64,000 nt of DNA from Telopea speciosissima (lineage: Eukaryota > Streptophyta > Magnoliopsida > Proteales > Proteaceae). A program made the translations under genes and the position numbers. The stretch is from the NCBI RefSeq assembly GCF_018873765.1, contig NC_057924.1, forward strand, positions 14,285,001 through 14,349,000. The letters are read 5' to 3'. The notes beneath the pieces are model-generated. The model was given only the letters and a program-made list of their open reading frames with translations. It was not told the DNA's origin and did no database searches. How positions within the stretch are numbered: the stretch's first letter is position 1; each line of letters begins with the position of its first letter. Positions 11,640 to 22,945 of this stretch are shown here, one piece after another.

Positions 11640-12120
11640 TCGGAAAGACATCGGAAAGTCTTTCACCACGCACAACTCTTCCAAAGGCTGCCTTTGGCTT
11701 GATGTCTATCACGATGCTAGATAACACTGACATCCCTCTGCCAACAACTTCTGTACTTGGAGGGCAGAGATAATAACCTTCTTGGGTCTCTCCCGCCTAG
11801 TACCCATAAACACAAACTCTTCACCTTCAGCTGGTTTGAACAGAACCTTCCTCTCTGAACAGATTAGACTGGCCTTGTGAGTTGATAGCCAATCCATTCT
11901 CAAAATCACATCAAAGTCTTTCATATCCAGCAGTACTAAACTTGCTTCGAGTCCGTGACCACACACACATACCGGGCAAGGATCATAAACCGAGTCAAGT
12001 TCAACCTTGCTACCCGTTGGTGTACTGACTATCAATTTCTAGGCCATTAGCTTTGGTTCAATGGACATCTTCTTAGCAAAACTAGGGGACACAAAAGAGT
12101 GTGATGCCCCCGAATCAAAC
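11640..12120 (-). pseudogene. aspartic protease region of gag-pol, interrupted
   Basis: The catalytic motif FDSGASHSFVS is encoded at about 12084-12119, with the Asp codon at 12114-12116. The downstream part (LDMKDFDVILRMDWLSTH) is the usual flap-to-end region of plant gypsy proteases. An in-frame TAG at 12039-12041 separates the two. Between this frame and RT (11640-11700) the linker changes frame twice where CTG would be expected but CG is present. Confidence 0.85.
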
Positions 12121-12211
12121 AAAGCATAAGCAGGCTGAGAGCAAACAAGAACCACACCTGACAAGCAACAGACAACCAATCATAGAAACAAAAGCTATAA
12201 ATATGCACATC

Positions 12212-12580
12212 TTAAGAGTAGAGTGCATTACCTGTAATAACACTAGGATCGGCCTGGGCCTCTTCATTTGTCACAGAATACACCCGACCTTGAGATCTAT
12301 GGGCCGGAGCAGGAAGGAGAGAACGCACAACTGCCTTGGCTTGGGGTGCCTTTTGTGTAGCTGCACCTGGAGGACCTATCATCCGAGGATGAGGACAGTC
12401 TCGAACCATATGCCCGGACTCCTTGCAATTGTAACATATAAGAGTCTGGGAACCATAATGAGGAGTTGATGTAGGCTGGGTACTTGCACCGCATCTCGAC
12501 CTCCGGCGGGACCGGAAAAGATGAGTGTAGGATCCTCTCTTTTGGAATTTTGTGGATCCCCTAGGTTCATGAGAGGTCAT
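12212..12580 (-). pseudogene. gag C-terminal nucleocapsid, CCHC zinc knuckle
   Basis: The frame includes CYNCKESGHMVRDC, a perfect CX2CX4HX4C knuckle that binds nucleic acid in retroelement nucleocapsids. The basic stretch RSRRRSRCG precedes it. Two stop codons and a frame change separate this part from the main gag frame, whose TAG is at 12604-12606. In related elements both parts belong to one Gag. Confidence 0.85.
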
Positions 12581-12603
12581 GGGCCTTTTACCCTGAATGG
12601 CCC

Positions 12604-13557
12604 CTAGTTCTCTCTCTGCTGGTCCTCAATCACCTTAGCGGCCTGGACCGTCTCAGCATAAGTAGGGTACTTGTGTAGCACCACAGAAGTACTAATGCTA
12701 GGTCTAAGCCCCTTCTCAAACTTCCTAGCCTTCACATTCTCGGCCTTCATGTGTACCGGGGCGAAGTAAAACAGCTCCTCAAAAGCTTGCTGGTACTCAA
12801 GGACCGATTTGTATCCTTGAAAGAAGCTCATAAACTCAGACTCCTTCTTATCACGGAAGTTCTGAGGGAAGAAATTTTTGAAGAAGACTTCTTTGAATTG
12901 AGCCCAAGTTGCCTCTGGGTGAGTTGCCCAAAAATGGTCTTTAGAGGAGAGCCACCACGCATCAGAATCACCCCGGAGCTGGTAGGTAGCACACCGGATC
13001 TTGTCCATGTCATTGCACTGTATCACTTCAAAGATCCTCTCAAGATCCCTTATAAAGGTTGCCGGGAAAAAGGAATCATGGGCCATCTTGTAGAAGGTTG
13101 GAGGGCGATGTTTCTGAAATCTTTCCGATAGCCTAGCAGCATCTACCCAAGCCGGAGCCACCGCTTGGACTGGAGGAGCCACTGAAGTGGGAGGTAGAGT
13201 AGGTGCTGGCACTTCTTGTGTCAAAGGAATTCCGGTAGTAGCTTGAGCCAGAGGAACACTAGGTACAGCAGAACCCACAGGGGCAGGTGGGGGAGGATTG
13301 ACTTGCACAGGAGGAGGCACTGGCTGCCTTTCCCTAACAAAGTCTTGGAACATAGCAGTCATGTTTTGCATAAATTGGCGCTGCTCTTGTTGCGCCTCCC
13401 TATGCTCTCGTTCCATGGATTGCAACCTATTGCTCAACAAAGCGGCGACATCCGCATTATTATTAATTGGCGGTGCTACCGGTAAAACCGTATTCGAAGC
13501 CTCACCGGCCTCTTCCCTAGCAGGAGAACGATTGGCATTTGACCGTGTATTAACCAT
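12604..13557 (-). CDS. gag, capsid part (truncated before the zinc knuckle)
   Basis: A 317-residue frame starts with ATG at 13555-13557 (MVNTRSNANRSP, a start typical of plant chromovirus Gag). The N-terminal third is Pro/Ala/Val-rich. The retrotransposon gag domain follows from about residue 135 (LSERFQKHRPPTFYKM) through FIRDLERIFEVIQCNDMDKIRCATYQLRGDSDAWW to the end. It forms the virus-like particle. It stops at QQREN, before the CCHC knuckle at 12212-12580. The family normally continues in frame, so the stop is a lesion or a sequence error. Confidence 0.9.
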   Translation of the reverse strand: MVNTRSNANRSPAREEAGEASNTVLPVAPPINNNADVAALLSNRLQSMEREHREAQQEQRQFMQNMTAMFQDFVRERQPVPPPVQVNPPPPAPVGSAVPSVPLAQATTGIPLTQEVPAPTLPPTSVAPPVQAVAPAWVDAARLSERFQKHRPPTFYKMAHDSFFPATFIRDLERIFEVIQCNDMDKIRCATYQLRGDSDAWWLSSKDHFWATHPEATWAQFKEVFFKNFFPQNFRDKKESEFMSFFQGYKSVLEYQQAFEELFYFAPVHMKAENVKARKFEKGLRPSISTSVVLHKYPTYAETVQAAKVIEDQQREN

Positions 13558-13756
13558 GGTTCACACCTGGTTACAGTCAACACCCACAGTTATAGGCACA
13601 ATAGCAATATTAAGCAAACCAACCAAAAATTGATTTACAAAGGTAAACACAGGTTACACGAGGGGTAAGGGAAGCAATAATGAGGGTAATAAGCATTAGA
13701 AACAAGTTGGTTAAGCAAAACAGGGTCAAAAAACCCTTTCTGGCCGGGTCGGTTTT

Positions 13757-13794
13757 AGGTGCGGTTTCACTAGGCTGCACCTGAGTGTAAATCC
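13757..13794. promoter_or_regulatory. stem-loop with TGTAAATCC tail next to gag
   Basis: AGGTGC (13757-13762) pairs with GCACCT (13777-13782) and is followed by GAGTGTAAATCC, the tail found after each LTR hairpin. It sits 200 bp upstream of gag on one strand and just upstream of the presumed leader of the antisense gene on the other. A weaker relative follows at 13840-13878. Confidence 0.5.
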
Positions 13795-14054
13795 GAGATT
13801 CACAGAACCAAAGTTTGGTCTCAGGAAAACCGCGGATTCACAGTCGGTTTCATAATTTTGCATCCGAGTGTAAAACCGCATGGCCCGAAAAATAGAATTT
13901 CTAACTCGAAACTCTTTTTCAAACCCAAATCCTATTTCTAAACACTCCCTACGCTCTGGAGAAACCCAAAACCGCAATCATCCTTGCTCCATTTCCCTTC
14001 TTGGTGGATTTTTGGCACTCCAACTCACTCTTCAACAGATCCGATCGAGTTCAG

Positions 14055-14945
14055 GTATGACTTCTTCCCTCTCTATCGACCTATCTCTTTCTCCCTTCGA
14101 CTTCTCTTATGGAGAAACCCCAAAATCCATTTCGGGTTTACAAGGTTTGGGTTTTTGTTTTTTTTTTTGTTTTCTCCTAGCTAAATAGATGGATTATTGT
14201 CCATTCTCCATTCGTTTCCCATCATATGCAACCTAGTTGAGGTATTTCCCCCAATTTTGCACCTTCACCATGGGTTTGGGTTGGATTTTGGAGAAATCCC
14301 AAAACCCTAACCGAAAATTTTATTTTCTTTTTGCCCAAATCAAGTTCGGTTTTGCTAGGTAGGCTTGGTGTATATAATTTGAGGTTGTCTCAAGCCATTA
14401 CTTATTTACTTCTTGCAATTGGAACTTCAAGAATCACATCTGAAATTTCCTTTTAGAGATTCAAGCATGCTTTACTACAAATTAGCTCCATATATTGCTT
14501 GAACTAGGTATTTGGTATAAACTTCATGTTCTAGGTATAATATGGCCATGTATTTATATTGTTTACTATGCCATCCAACTTCCAAACACAAATCTGAAAA
14601 TTTCCTCTTTGGATCTCTTAGTATATTTCTTATAAAATCAGTCCAACTTTGTTTGAACTAATTGCTTGCATAATATAATGCTCTCCAAGCATAATGTGGC
14701 CATGTACCTTTATTCTCTATGATTGCATCTACATAGTGGCCATGCATTCCCCTTTTTCCTAACTCCTTAGACCATTCACAACCAAATTTTCTAGTAAATT
14801 TCCTGCTGTAATTTGGTTAATCTGTTGTAGGAATCGAGGTCTAGGTTCTAATTCCTTATCTCCTTTCATTGTATATTTGCTTAGGCCTTAATATCCAAGC
14901 ATGGACTTAATATGTTTCTGTATTCTTGGCCTTCCTTGGTTGCAG
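14055..14945 (+). other. possible 5' UTR intron of the antisense gene
   Basis: A donor-like TTCAG|GTATGA at 14051-14060 and an acceptor-like TTGGTTGCAG|GTTAG ending at 14945 bracket an AT/T-rich stretch that ends 13 bp before the ATG at 14959. The stretch has T-rich tracts and no conserved coding. This is inferred from splice consensus only. Confidence 0.4.
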
Positions 14946-14958
14946 GTTAGGGAAGTAA

Positions 14959-16107
14959 ATGGCTCCTAGAACAAGGCGTGCACAGGCCGAACAAGCTGCC
15001 CCAGCTGCCTTGGATGCACTATGGTTTCAAGACCTAGAAAAACAAGAAATGTACCAAGACTACTTTCGCTTTAAGAGTATCTTGGAGGGAAGAGATGTGG
15101 TACTGGAAGACCTCAAGGCCTACAAAGTAGGGCCGAGATTTGAAGCACTGGGGTGATCCAACCTCCTCAACCTTCCAGAGCCATTCTATCCCAAGCTCAT
15201 TCGTCACTTCTACTCCAACTTGCACACCGAGAACCTAGGCACGCGAGATTACCGGATCATCTCATATGTCAAGGGAGTCACCATTTCCTTCACAGGGGCA
15301 CAGTTGGCGGGCATCCTCAATGTAGCTATTTGGGGAGAGAAGACCTACTGCGCACCATGGAAGAATCCCTACTCCTTTCTCAGGAGAGAAGCATACAGGG
15401 AATTATACCGGGAGCTTACAGGTGGGGCATTCGAGAAGAAGGTGCCTGAGACTTCTTTTGCTAAGTCTCCAAGGATATTGAGCCGGATTGTGCAGCATAA
15501 CATCGTGCCTATAGCAGGTCACCGCACCATGCCTTCCATCTTCGTAGGCTATGTGGCCTATCACCTCTACAAAGGCATTCCCATCTGCCTACCCTACATT
15601 ATCATGCGGACTATGGATCATGCGGGGCGAAATCCCAGGAAGAACTTAGATTTACCTTATGGGAGGTTGCTCACCACTATATTCCAGCATTTTGGAGTTG
15701 ACTTAAGTGAGGAGGATCAAGACTTAACCGAAGATCCACCTCTAGATCGTAATGCAGTGGCGAGGATGCGAATTGCGATGGACGCATATAGTGATGGGGA
15801 GCCATTGGTCCCAGCAGAGGGTCACGGGCCTGAGCCTCAGGTACAGGAGCCTCCTCCTTAGCCGGCCGTGCATGCGGCCTCTTCATCCAGCACTGCTCCT
15901 AGTGGGTCGGACATCGACAGGATTCTTGCAGCTTTGGGCCAGATGAGCACCAGCATGGCTCAGGGGTTTGAAGGAGTGAACACTAGGCTCGATGCATCAG
16001 ACAGACGCATGGAGAGCTTCGAGCAGCAGATGGAGGACTTGCACTCCTACCTCCACGATGAGGGCACAGAGGATGAGCCCAGCAGTGATGATGAGATGGA
16101 GCAGTAG
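14959..16107 (+). pseudogene. antisense ORF of the retrotransposon, 'putative plant transposon protein' family
   Basis: A 383-codon frame runs opposite to gag-pol, between the 5' LTR and gag. It starts at ATG 14959-14961 (MAPRTRRAQAEQ). It is interrupted by only two stops, TGA at 15154-15156 and TAG at 15859-15861, with the same frame continuing across both. The central part (LPEPFYPKLIRHFYSNLH, YVKGVTISFTGAQLAGIL, LPYIIMRTMDHA, LPYGRLLTTIFQHFGVDL) matches, from memory, the plant-specific domain often labelled putative plant transposon protein (Pfam PF20167, to be checked). The tail (SDIDRILAALGQMSTSMAQG to LHSYLHDE) looks like a short coiled coil and ends in an acidic stretch, EDEPSSDDEMEQ. 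Both stops are one transition away from Trp or Gln codons. The function of this family is unknown. Additional ORFs of this sort are reported in several plant LTR elements. Confidence 0.8.
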
Positions 16108-16488
16108 ACCTCCTGTCCATTCCCACCATGCTCTCTATGGACTCCTAGCTATTTGTCTTACCATGTATTAATTTTTTTTTTTTTTCTTTTTCTTGGTTGT
16201 AAGAAATTGAAGTCTACAGTTCAGCTGAAATTTTTGTAACCACTCCCTTAGCTTATAGAAGGTGTATTCACAGCTGAAACGAAGGAATATATATATATAA
16301 ATACATACACATGTCTTTCCTTCCACTGTTGTGCCTATTATTTGCTATTGTCTTCGGCTTTCTCCCTAAACTAGTCTTCTCCCTAGCATTCACACACATT
16401 CCAATTATGCATTGTTGGAAGCTTTTAACTTAGCAACCCATTGTGGAGAGTAAATCACAAATCCGCTAGACTGTGGCTGGTGTAGAGC
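16108..16488. other. leader/3' region between antisense gene and PBS
   Basis: AT-rich with a T15 run near 16170 and TATATATATA at 16287-16298. It would be the 3' UTR of the antisense gene and, on the other strand, the untranslated leader of the element. No coding seen. Confidence 0.4.
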
Positions 16489-16493
16489 ATCTC

Positions 16494-16505
16494 GCTCTGA
16501 TACCA
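16494..16505 (-). other. primer binding site, initiator tRNA-Met
   Basis: The minus strand reads TGGTATCAGAGC, the complement of the 3' end of plant initiator tRNA-Met, three bases inside the 5' LTR edge at 16509. Pairing probably extends to 16489. This fixes the element's orientation. Confidence 0.93.
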
Positions 16506-16508
16506 CGC

Positions 16509-19328
16509 TGTCACGCCCCTATTCCAGACAAGGAATATAATATCATATAAAGGGTGACTAGGACGACGCGTGTCATCCTACTAAACCGCCTGATCACGAT
16601 ACAGTGTCCCAACGCACAGTCATAACCAATATTAACACAATATAATATTAGAATGCGGAAAAAGAGAGGGAATATCACATTCCAAGGATCAGTAGTATTG
16701 CGGAAGCGTATAAATCGAATAGTTACAAGATGTTCAAAGGCTAGATGATAAATACAGTAAATAGTTACATTTCCAATGACCATCTAATAACTATCAAAAA
16801 TGGTATAACAGTAAATATTTCAACATAGGCCTTAGCCTCAAAAGTAAATCAAAAAGGGATCAAGTCCCGAATATCCTCACGGCCCGTAGGCACAATCATC
16901 GCAAGGACACCCGTCGCCATGTTCCTCAAACACGGCCTCCTGTTCCTCCTCACCAATCTCATCGTATCCCGAGGGCTGAACCCCAAGTCCCGCGAGATAT
17001 CCGTCACCTGCATCATAATCTAAAAAAGTGTGCGCACGAGGGGGTTAGCTCCACTGAGCCAGTGAGGGGATGGGGATGCACAAACACGCAATTCACATAG
17101 TCCAATGATGCATGCACATGTTAAGTCCATTTTTCCACCTAACAAACAACTAAGTCAATGGCATATGCTATCGGGACAACTCTGGGAGACACTGGTGGGT
17201 CACTTAACTTATCGCCACAATGAAACCTCAATTGTCACGTGGGACCTACGCCGATCGAAGCCTCCAAGACCACTCAGTGGCAGACCCCTGATAACTAATA
17301 CTACCATGACTGGCCTCTCCCACCTCCACGAATCCGGTATCGATTACCCAACACCTAAACCCCTGTTGGTAAGGGTCGTAGCATAAGGGTGTGAAATCCT
17401 AGCCACAAATATACTACATGCAAGTCCTATCGTCCCGAGAGGTAATCCGGCGCATCAACTTTTCATCCGGTTTAGTGCCCGACACAAAGACGGTGACGGC
17501 GCATATTCAACATGACATTCAACATAATTTCTTCATAAATGTATATAGTGTTCGGGGTTCGCACGGTACCCACCGGCACCGAGACCCATCAAGGTACAAC
17601 ATTATCATTCAACATTATAACAAATAGATATAAAATTATGCAATATGCGCAAACATGCTTATTAATTATAATGAGTACATAATATATAATGCAATAATAA
17701 TAACAAGCCCAAACAACCAAACCCACTCACAACGTATACGCCAAGCACCAAGATTATCAGTTGTCGCCTCGATCAAGCAATAAGCCACAAGATGAATATA
17801 TTAACCTAAACAAAGAGTGAAATAAGGTTAAACGAGCGAAGGGAAAGGATCCCCAAAAGGTCTCCCATAATCACTTAAGTATAAGGTTTTAGAAACAAAG
17901 TGGTTGCAGGAGTGGTTTCATGCCCAAATTCTGCAACCACATGTAAATCCTAGGAAACCGGGGGTTCGGGACAGTTTTAGTCAAGGTCGGTTGCAGATGT
18001 GGTTTCAGAAAACTGAAACCGAGTGTAAATCCTAGGAAACCAGGGGTTCAGGACAGTTTTAGTCAAGGTCGGATGCGAGATGTGGTTTGTAAAATCAAAC
18101 CGAGTGTAAATCCGAGCTTCACAGGGGCCTTCTCGGAAGGTAATTTCAGGGTGGTTTCTTGCAGGTCTGAAACCACTTGTAAATCCTCACACCTTCAGGT
18201 CCAAAATCCGAAGGATCCCCCTCCAAGGACTTCATTTTCAAGTGGTTTTAAAGCACAAGAACCTCTAGGAAACTCCATCCTAAGCTCATTAGGGTTCAAC
18301 CTTAAATCTCTCAAATGGCAATGAGAACCCTTACATTAGAGCTCATAATGGAGTGAAATAACTCCACCATAGCTTAGGCTTTAAGGCTCCATCGACTTCC
18401 TAGGTTCCAAGAGAGACCTAGGTCAATCTCTCCCATTACCCAACCCCTTTTAAAAATCCGAAATAGAAGAAGGAAGAAGCTTCAATAGCTTACCTACCCC
18501 CAAGATGAGAGAGCTCCACGATTTATGGCCCAAGAGATGGGGTCTCCACCTTCCTCCTCCTCTTTCTCTCCTCCACGATTTAGGGTAGATGAGAATGATG
18601 AAGGAGAAGTAATGTTCTCTCTCTCCCTCAAGGAATCATTTATAATAAATGGGTATTTGGGTACCTCTAGTCAAATGGGTCATGAGGCTTAATGGGTCAA
18701 CCCATTAGTTCTATGTGGGTAAGTGGATGGAATAACCCATCATTGGGTCAATAGGTTAAATGGGCCTGCCCACAACCTTAATTAGGGAAAAGCCCATTCT
18801 TAGATGGGTTCATATGAGATGGGTATAAGTCCCCAATGTACTTCCCAAGGTAAGTGGGACCCGAACTTAAAACATTCCCTTCTCTCATGAATTAGCTCGA
18901 GCGGTTCAGGCCTGGACCCGCACTTCGAGGTCCCCAAGGGAAGAATAAATAATAAGACTTGAGGCTAGAACTTACTTTTCCCCTGTCATGGTTTATCACC
19001 CATGACCCCGAATAGCTTCGCCACGACAATGCTAAGCTCATCTCTGAACGAATTATCCAACTGAGGTGACGGTCCAGGATGCTCTCTCCTGAACTCCTCG
19101 CTTCCCGGACTGGTACTTGGAGGGTAGTCGACGAAGTCGCCGTCAACGAACTTTCCCCACTGGCGGTTGAGGAATCTTTCCTCCACAGGCAAACCCGTAC
19201 TGTGGTCAATAATTTTGTAACTAGGTTTGACCATCATGGAGAACAGGTCACCAGCATACATGGCAGCGGTATCTACACGTCACGAGAAGAAATAATATTT
19301 AATCATATCCCGGGGTACGGGTATAACA
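16509..19328 (-). repeat. 5' LTR (element sense)
   Basis: A 2820-bp terminal repeat matching 5890-8729 along its whole length. The stem-loop array is conserved at 17900-18186. One hairpin differs from its LTR1 counterpart on both arms (GGTTTG/CAAACC against GGTTTCAG/CTGAAACC). That is either compensatory change or paired consensus errors at CAG/CTG. Confidence 0.95.
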
Positions 19329-19333
19329 GAAAC

Positions 19334-20240
19334 CACACAACCAACTAGATAGCGATCTCTTGCCCTAAAAATATATAATAATATTACGAATTAGATAGTT
19401 AAGGGGACTTGATCTGACTTTCATAATAGAGTAATACCAAACCACCAGAGCAAACCTTGGATCAGCAAAAAAAAAAAAAACCCTCAAATATTTTTGAAAC
19501 TTGACATTCTAGTTAAGCAGACATGCCAGGCAGTGGAAAACAATTATTGTTGTTTCTAACCCATACCTCTGTTATTATTTTTTTAATAAAAATGAACTAC
19601 AAAAATGTGTTATTTTGTACAAGAACACACTTGTTGACCCCTTTTAGCATAAAAAGTACTTTGCTTTATTAAACACCTTAACAATAGTTTGGTTGGATGC
19701 TATCATTGTTGACCCTTTTTTTTGTTTGGCTGTCAACATTGATTCAAAATTAGTTGCTAGTGTCAGCACTAGCTCTCTTGACTCTACCCCAAAACCTGTA
19801 GGATCCATTCGTGCCTATGCTTGATTTTTTTTGATTTTTTTTCAGCTTTTGCTTACTTGTAATGGTGTTTCTTCTCCTTTGTTGTAATGTCGCCTTCTTG
19901 ATCTCTTTGATCATTCTTGAAGAACACACTTGAATAATACTTGAATTGGTAGAATAAATTTTTCTTTGGTCTCACTTTAACACATATGAATGATGGTTCT
20001 CCAATACACTTTTTCAAAACTACAGATATGCACTACTCAAGATTTATGTAACCTTTACCATCAAGGGATATTGTTGGAATTTTTAATAATTTTAAAATGG
20101 TTGACTCAAATTTTATTCTATTTTGTTAAAAATTTATTAAAAGTGTTGTTAATTTTCTTAATAGACACCTAAACGATCAATAGATGTAACGATCAACAAA
20201 CATATGGTGGACTTAATTGCTATTTTTAGCCTTCTCGAGA
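19334..20240. other. intergenic, AT-rich
   Basis: No coding feature is supported. An A14 run lies near 19469-19482. Confidence 0.4.
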
Positions 20241-20860
20241 CAGTTTGGAGAGATTCCTCTTAGCTATGGGTACGTAGATCCGTCGATTACCTCGCTTGAG
20301 GACCGACACCCCCAACCATGATTCGAGTCTTTACATTAAGCCGTTATTCTATCTACGCATGAATAACGAAAAGTCTTATTCACAGTCGTCATACTATCCG
20401 AAGGGTCAGTGATGATTCATCCATCCATCTCCACCTGAGTCCAGGGACCGTCGACAGTCGACAGTCATGAATCTCAATACAGAAGTATAATCATTGCATT
20501 TTATGTAGGCATAATGTAGTCTTTTAAGCCTAATGTGTTAGTGTACATGGTATTTCTTTTATGTAAATAAGTATTAATAGAATGTTTGTTCTGTAATTAG
20601 TTTCCATTCTGTGTATGTATTATGAAGATAGAACATTTGATATTTAGCATCTATGATAGAAAGACCGGTTTAACCGGGCAAGGTGGGTGCTAATACTTTT
20701 TCGTGCTTATAACCTGACCTCTTACCCATTCTCTTACCAGACCATATGGAATCATGTGAATTTTTGTTCGATAATTCGAATAATATCACACTCATTGGGT
20801 TCTAGGCCCTAACCCTAGGTGGCGACTCCATTTCTTTATGAAGCATGATTCCAATTTCCT
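20241..20860. repeat. possible LTR-retrotransposon end fragment
   Basis: The phrase CCTAACCCTAGGTGGCGACTCC at 20807-20828 resembles the LTR end plus primer-site junction seen in some plant gypsy elements. The preceding 500 bp look like LTR-type sequence (TTGAGGACCGACACCC). No partner LTR was found in the window, so the call is tentative. Confidence 0.3.
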
Positions 20861-20964
20861 ATGTTAATGTATCAAAATGATACGTCATGATCCATGAAAG
20901 ACTATTTGTAGCCATAAGGCCACGAAGCCCTGATGGAGATGCCCTCGCGCATTTTCCCAGAAAA

Positions 20965-22945
20965 AGGAAAAGCACATTAGGACTGCGGTACTTATAGGTG
21001 GTTCTTTGATTAAGAGGAAGACTTCCTTTATTTCCTGGAACACTCTGTGTCTCCCTTCTTCTATGGGAGGGTTAGGTTTTCATAATGAGGTTTTGTTGCT
21101 TAAACTGGGTTGGAAACTCTTTTCTGATGATAATGCTTTATGGGCCCAACTTCTTAAAGCCCGTTACTTTCTTAATACTTCCCTTTTTTATCCAAAAACT
21201 TCCATAAAAAGGGATCCTTGACCTGGAACAACATTGTTAGCATCATCCCTCTACTAAAAAACCTTTAGCTTTAAAAGAATTGGTAATTGCCAGGATACCT
21301 TTTTTCGGACTGATCCATACATTCCATCAGTTCCTTGCTTTTCCATTCTCCCTTATGCTTCTCCTATAGTATTTTCGGAGAAGGTCTGTTCTTTTTCTAA
21401 TTCCGCCTTCTGGAATTTTGACTTAATTAATAGATCAACTCCTTTATTTTTTTTCTAACATTGTGAATATTCCTCTCTCTGACTCTAAAGATTCATGGTG
21501 GTGTATTAACCAAGGAGGGTAAATTTACTATTAAGATGGCGGCTAATTTTTGCTAGTCCTTACCCTTTGATCATGATTTACCTCGTTTATCTTGGCGGAA
21601 GTTTTTTTGGAAGCTTAATTTATATCCTAAATTCTAAAATTTTTTTCTGACGTGTATTACATGTAGGACTTTCGGTTAAGGATACAGTTTCAAAATAGGT
21701 TCAGATTGATTCCACTTGTACTCTCTGTGGCACTTGTGTTGAGACCCACTGGCATATCACCCATTGACGTATCTTCCTCTCCTATGATGGGTCAAACATA
21801 TTTGGGCAGCTGGTCCTTTGGGTCTGAGAACCGAGTTTATTTCCCACCCCTCTCTGGCACATTACTGCATTTCCACCTTGATGAGTCACAAGCTTGACAA
21901 GTCTTCTCTGATCTGGTTTTTTCAGTTTTTATTTTAACTTTTGATTTTATATGGGACACCAGAAACTGTATTTCTTTTAATCCGGCTAAACCTACCCTCT
22001 TTTGATGCTGAGGAAGGTTGAATGTTGGTTGAGGGATCTCCATATCCCTCCCCCCATTTCATCCCTGGATGTAATTAATGACGAGGTTACTTCTTTTACT
22101 CAATTTCCTGCTTTACCTATTTTGGATTTTCCAATGTTGATATGTGTTGGGATTGAACCTAGAGACATAGGACCAGCAGGGTAGGCCTCATGCATTTTGT
22201 TAAAGGGCATTTTTGTTATGATCGTTGCAGAGACAATTTCTCCTAAGCATGAATTGGAACCAGAAATTTTTGGCATTTTCATAGGTTTAAAGCAAGCCGA
22301 GAAACTGGGTTTGAAGATGAAAGAAGTTTGATGCTCTCCTAAGATGTTGTCCGGTCTTCTTCCATGTCCATCCCAATCTTCGTGCCCCCAGCAATTCTAA
22401 TCTTGTTTTTGCAAATTATTGATATTTCTAGAGAAGTTTTATTTTGTCGTTGTCAGGATGATACTTTGTTATCTATTCTCAGATTTTGGGCCCTTAAAAT
22501 CCGTGTCTCTACCTCTCCTTTTGTTCATATTCTCGATGTAAATTTGCCCTCGATTTAGTTAATAAATTTTTGTTTCTTTAAAAAATAAATCTGTTTATAT
22601 TTGTTGCATGTCTTATGATATGAGACAAAAATTACCACTCCAAAGAGCACTACTATTGGGAGTCAATTCCAAAGAAGTTTGGATTGATTCAGATTTGTTA
22701 GCTCAAATGCTCCTAAAGTCAAATGATGTTACATGGTTGTTGGACTATTTTCATGTGTCTCGCCAAAGTTTGATTATTATTAAAAAAGAATCTAGAATTG
22801 TTGTTAATGTAGCCCATAGTCTATCTAGGAGGGCTAGGGAAGAGAAAATGAGATTGATGGCCTTTGAAAACATTATTTATTTATTTATTTTTTTCTATTT
22901 TTTAAATCTTACTTTAATTTTTTCAAATTAATAAAATAAAAAATC
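20965..22945 (+). mobile_element. decayed L1-type LINE (zf-RVT and RNase H relics)
   Basis: Short frames carry the plant L1 signature SWNTLCLPSSMGGLGFHNEVLLLKLGWKLF (21032 on), the region between reverse transcriptase and the zf-RVT domain. A Cys/His stretch follows near 21715. Further on is an RNase H-like relic, VWIDSDLLAQMLLKSNDVTWLLDYFH, with VVNVAHSLSRRARE (22675-22840). Multiple stops and frame changes show it is dead. The 3' end fades into A/T-rich sequence near 22945. Confidence 0.75.

Larger units (their letters stand above)
5885..19333 (-). mobile_element. complete Ty3/gypsy chromovirus (Tekay/Del-like) with TSD
   Basis: The element proper spans 5890-19328 and is flanked by the perfect 5-bp duplication GAAAC at 5885-5889 and 19329-19333. 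Both LTRs begin TGTCACGCC and end TATAACA (TG..CA) on the plus strand. Coding order on the minus strand is gag, zinc knuckle, protease, reverse transcriptase, RNase H, integrase, chromodomain. That order, the large LTRs and the C-terminal chromodomain fit the Tekay/Del lineage of plant chromoviruses. A separate antisense gene lies between the 5' LTR and gag. The LTRs differ mainly in small clusters, so insertion looks recent. As assembled, gag-pol carries several stops and frameshifts, so the copy is not autonomous as written. Confidence 0.95.
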
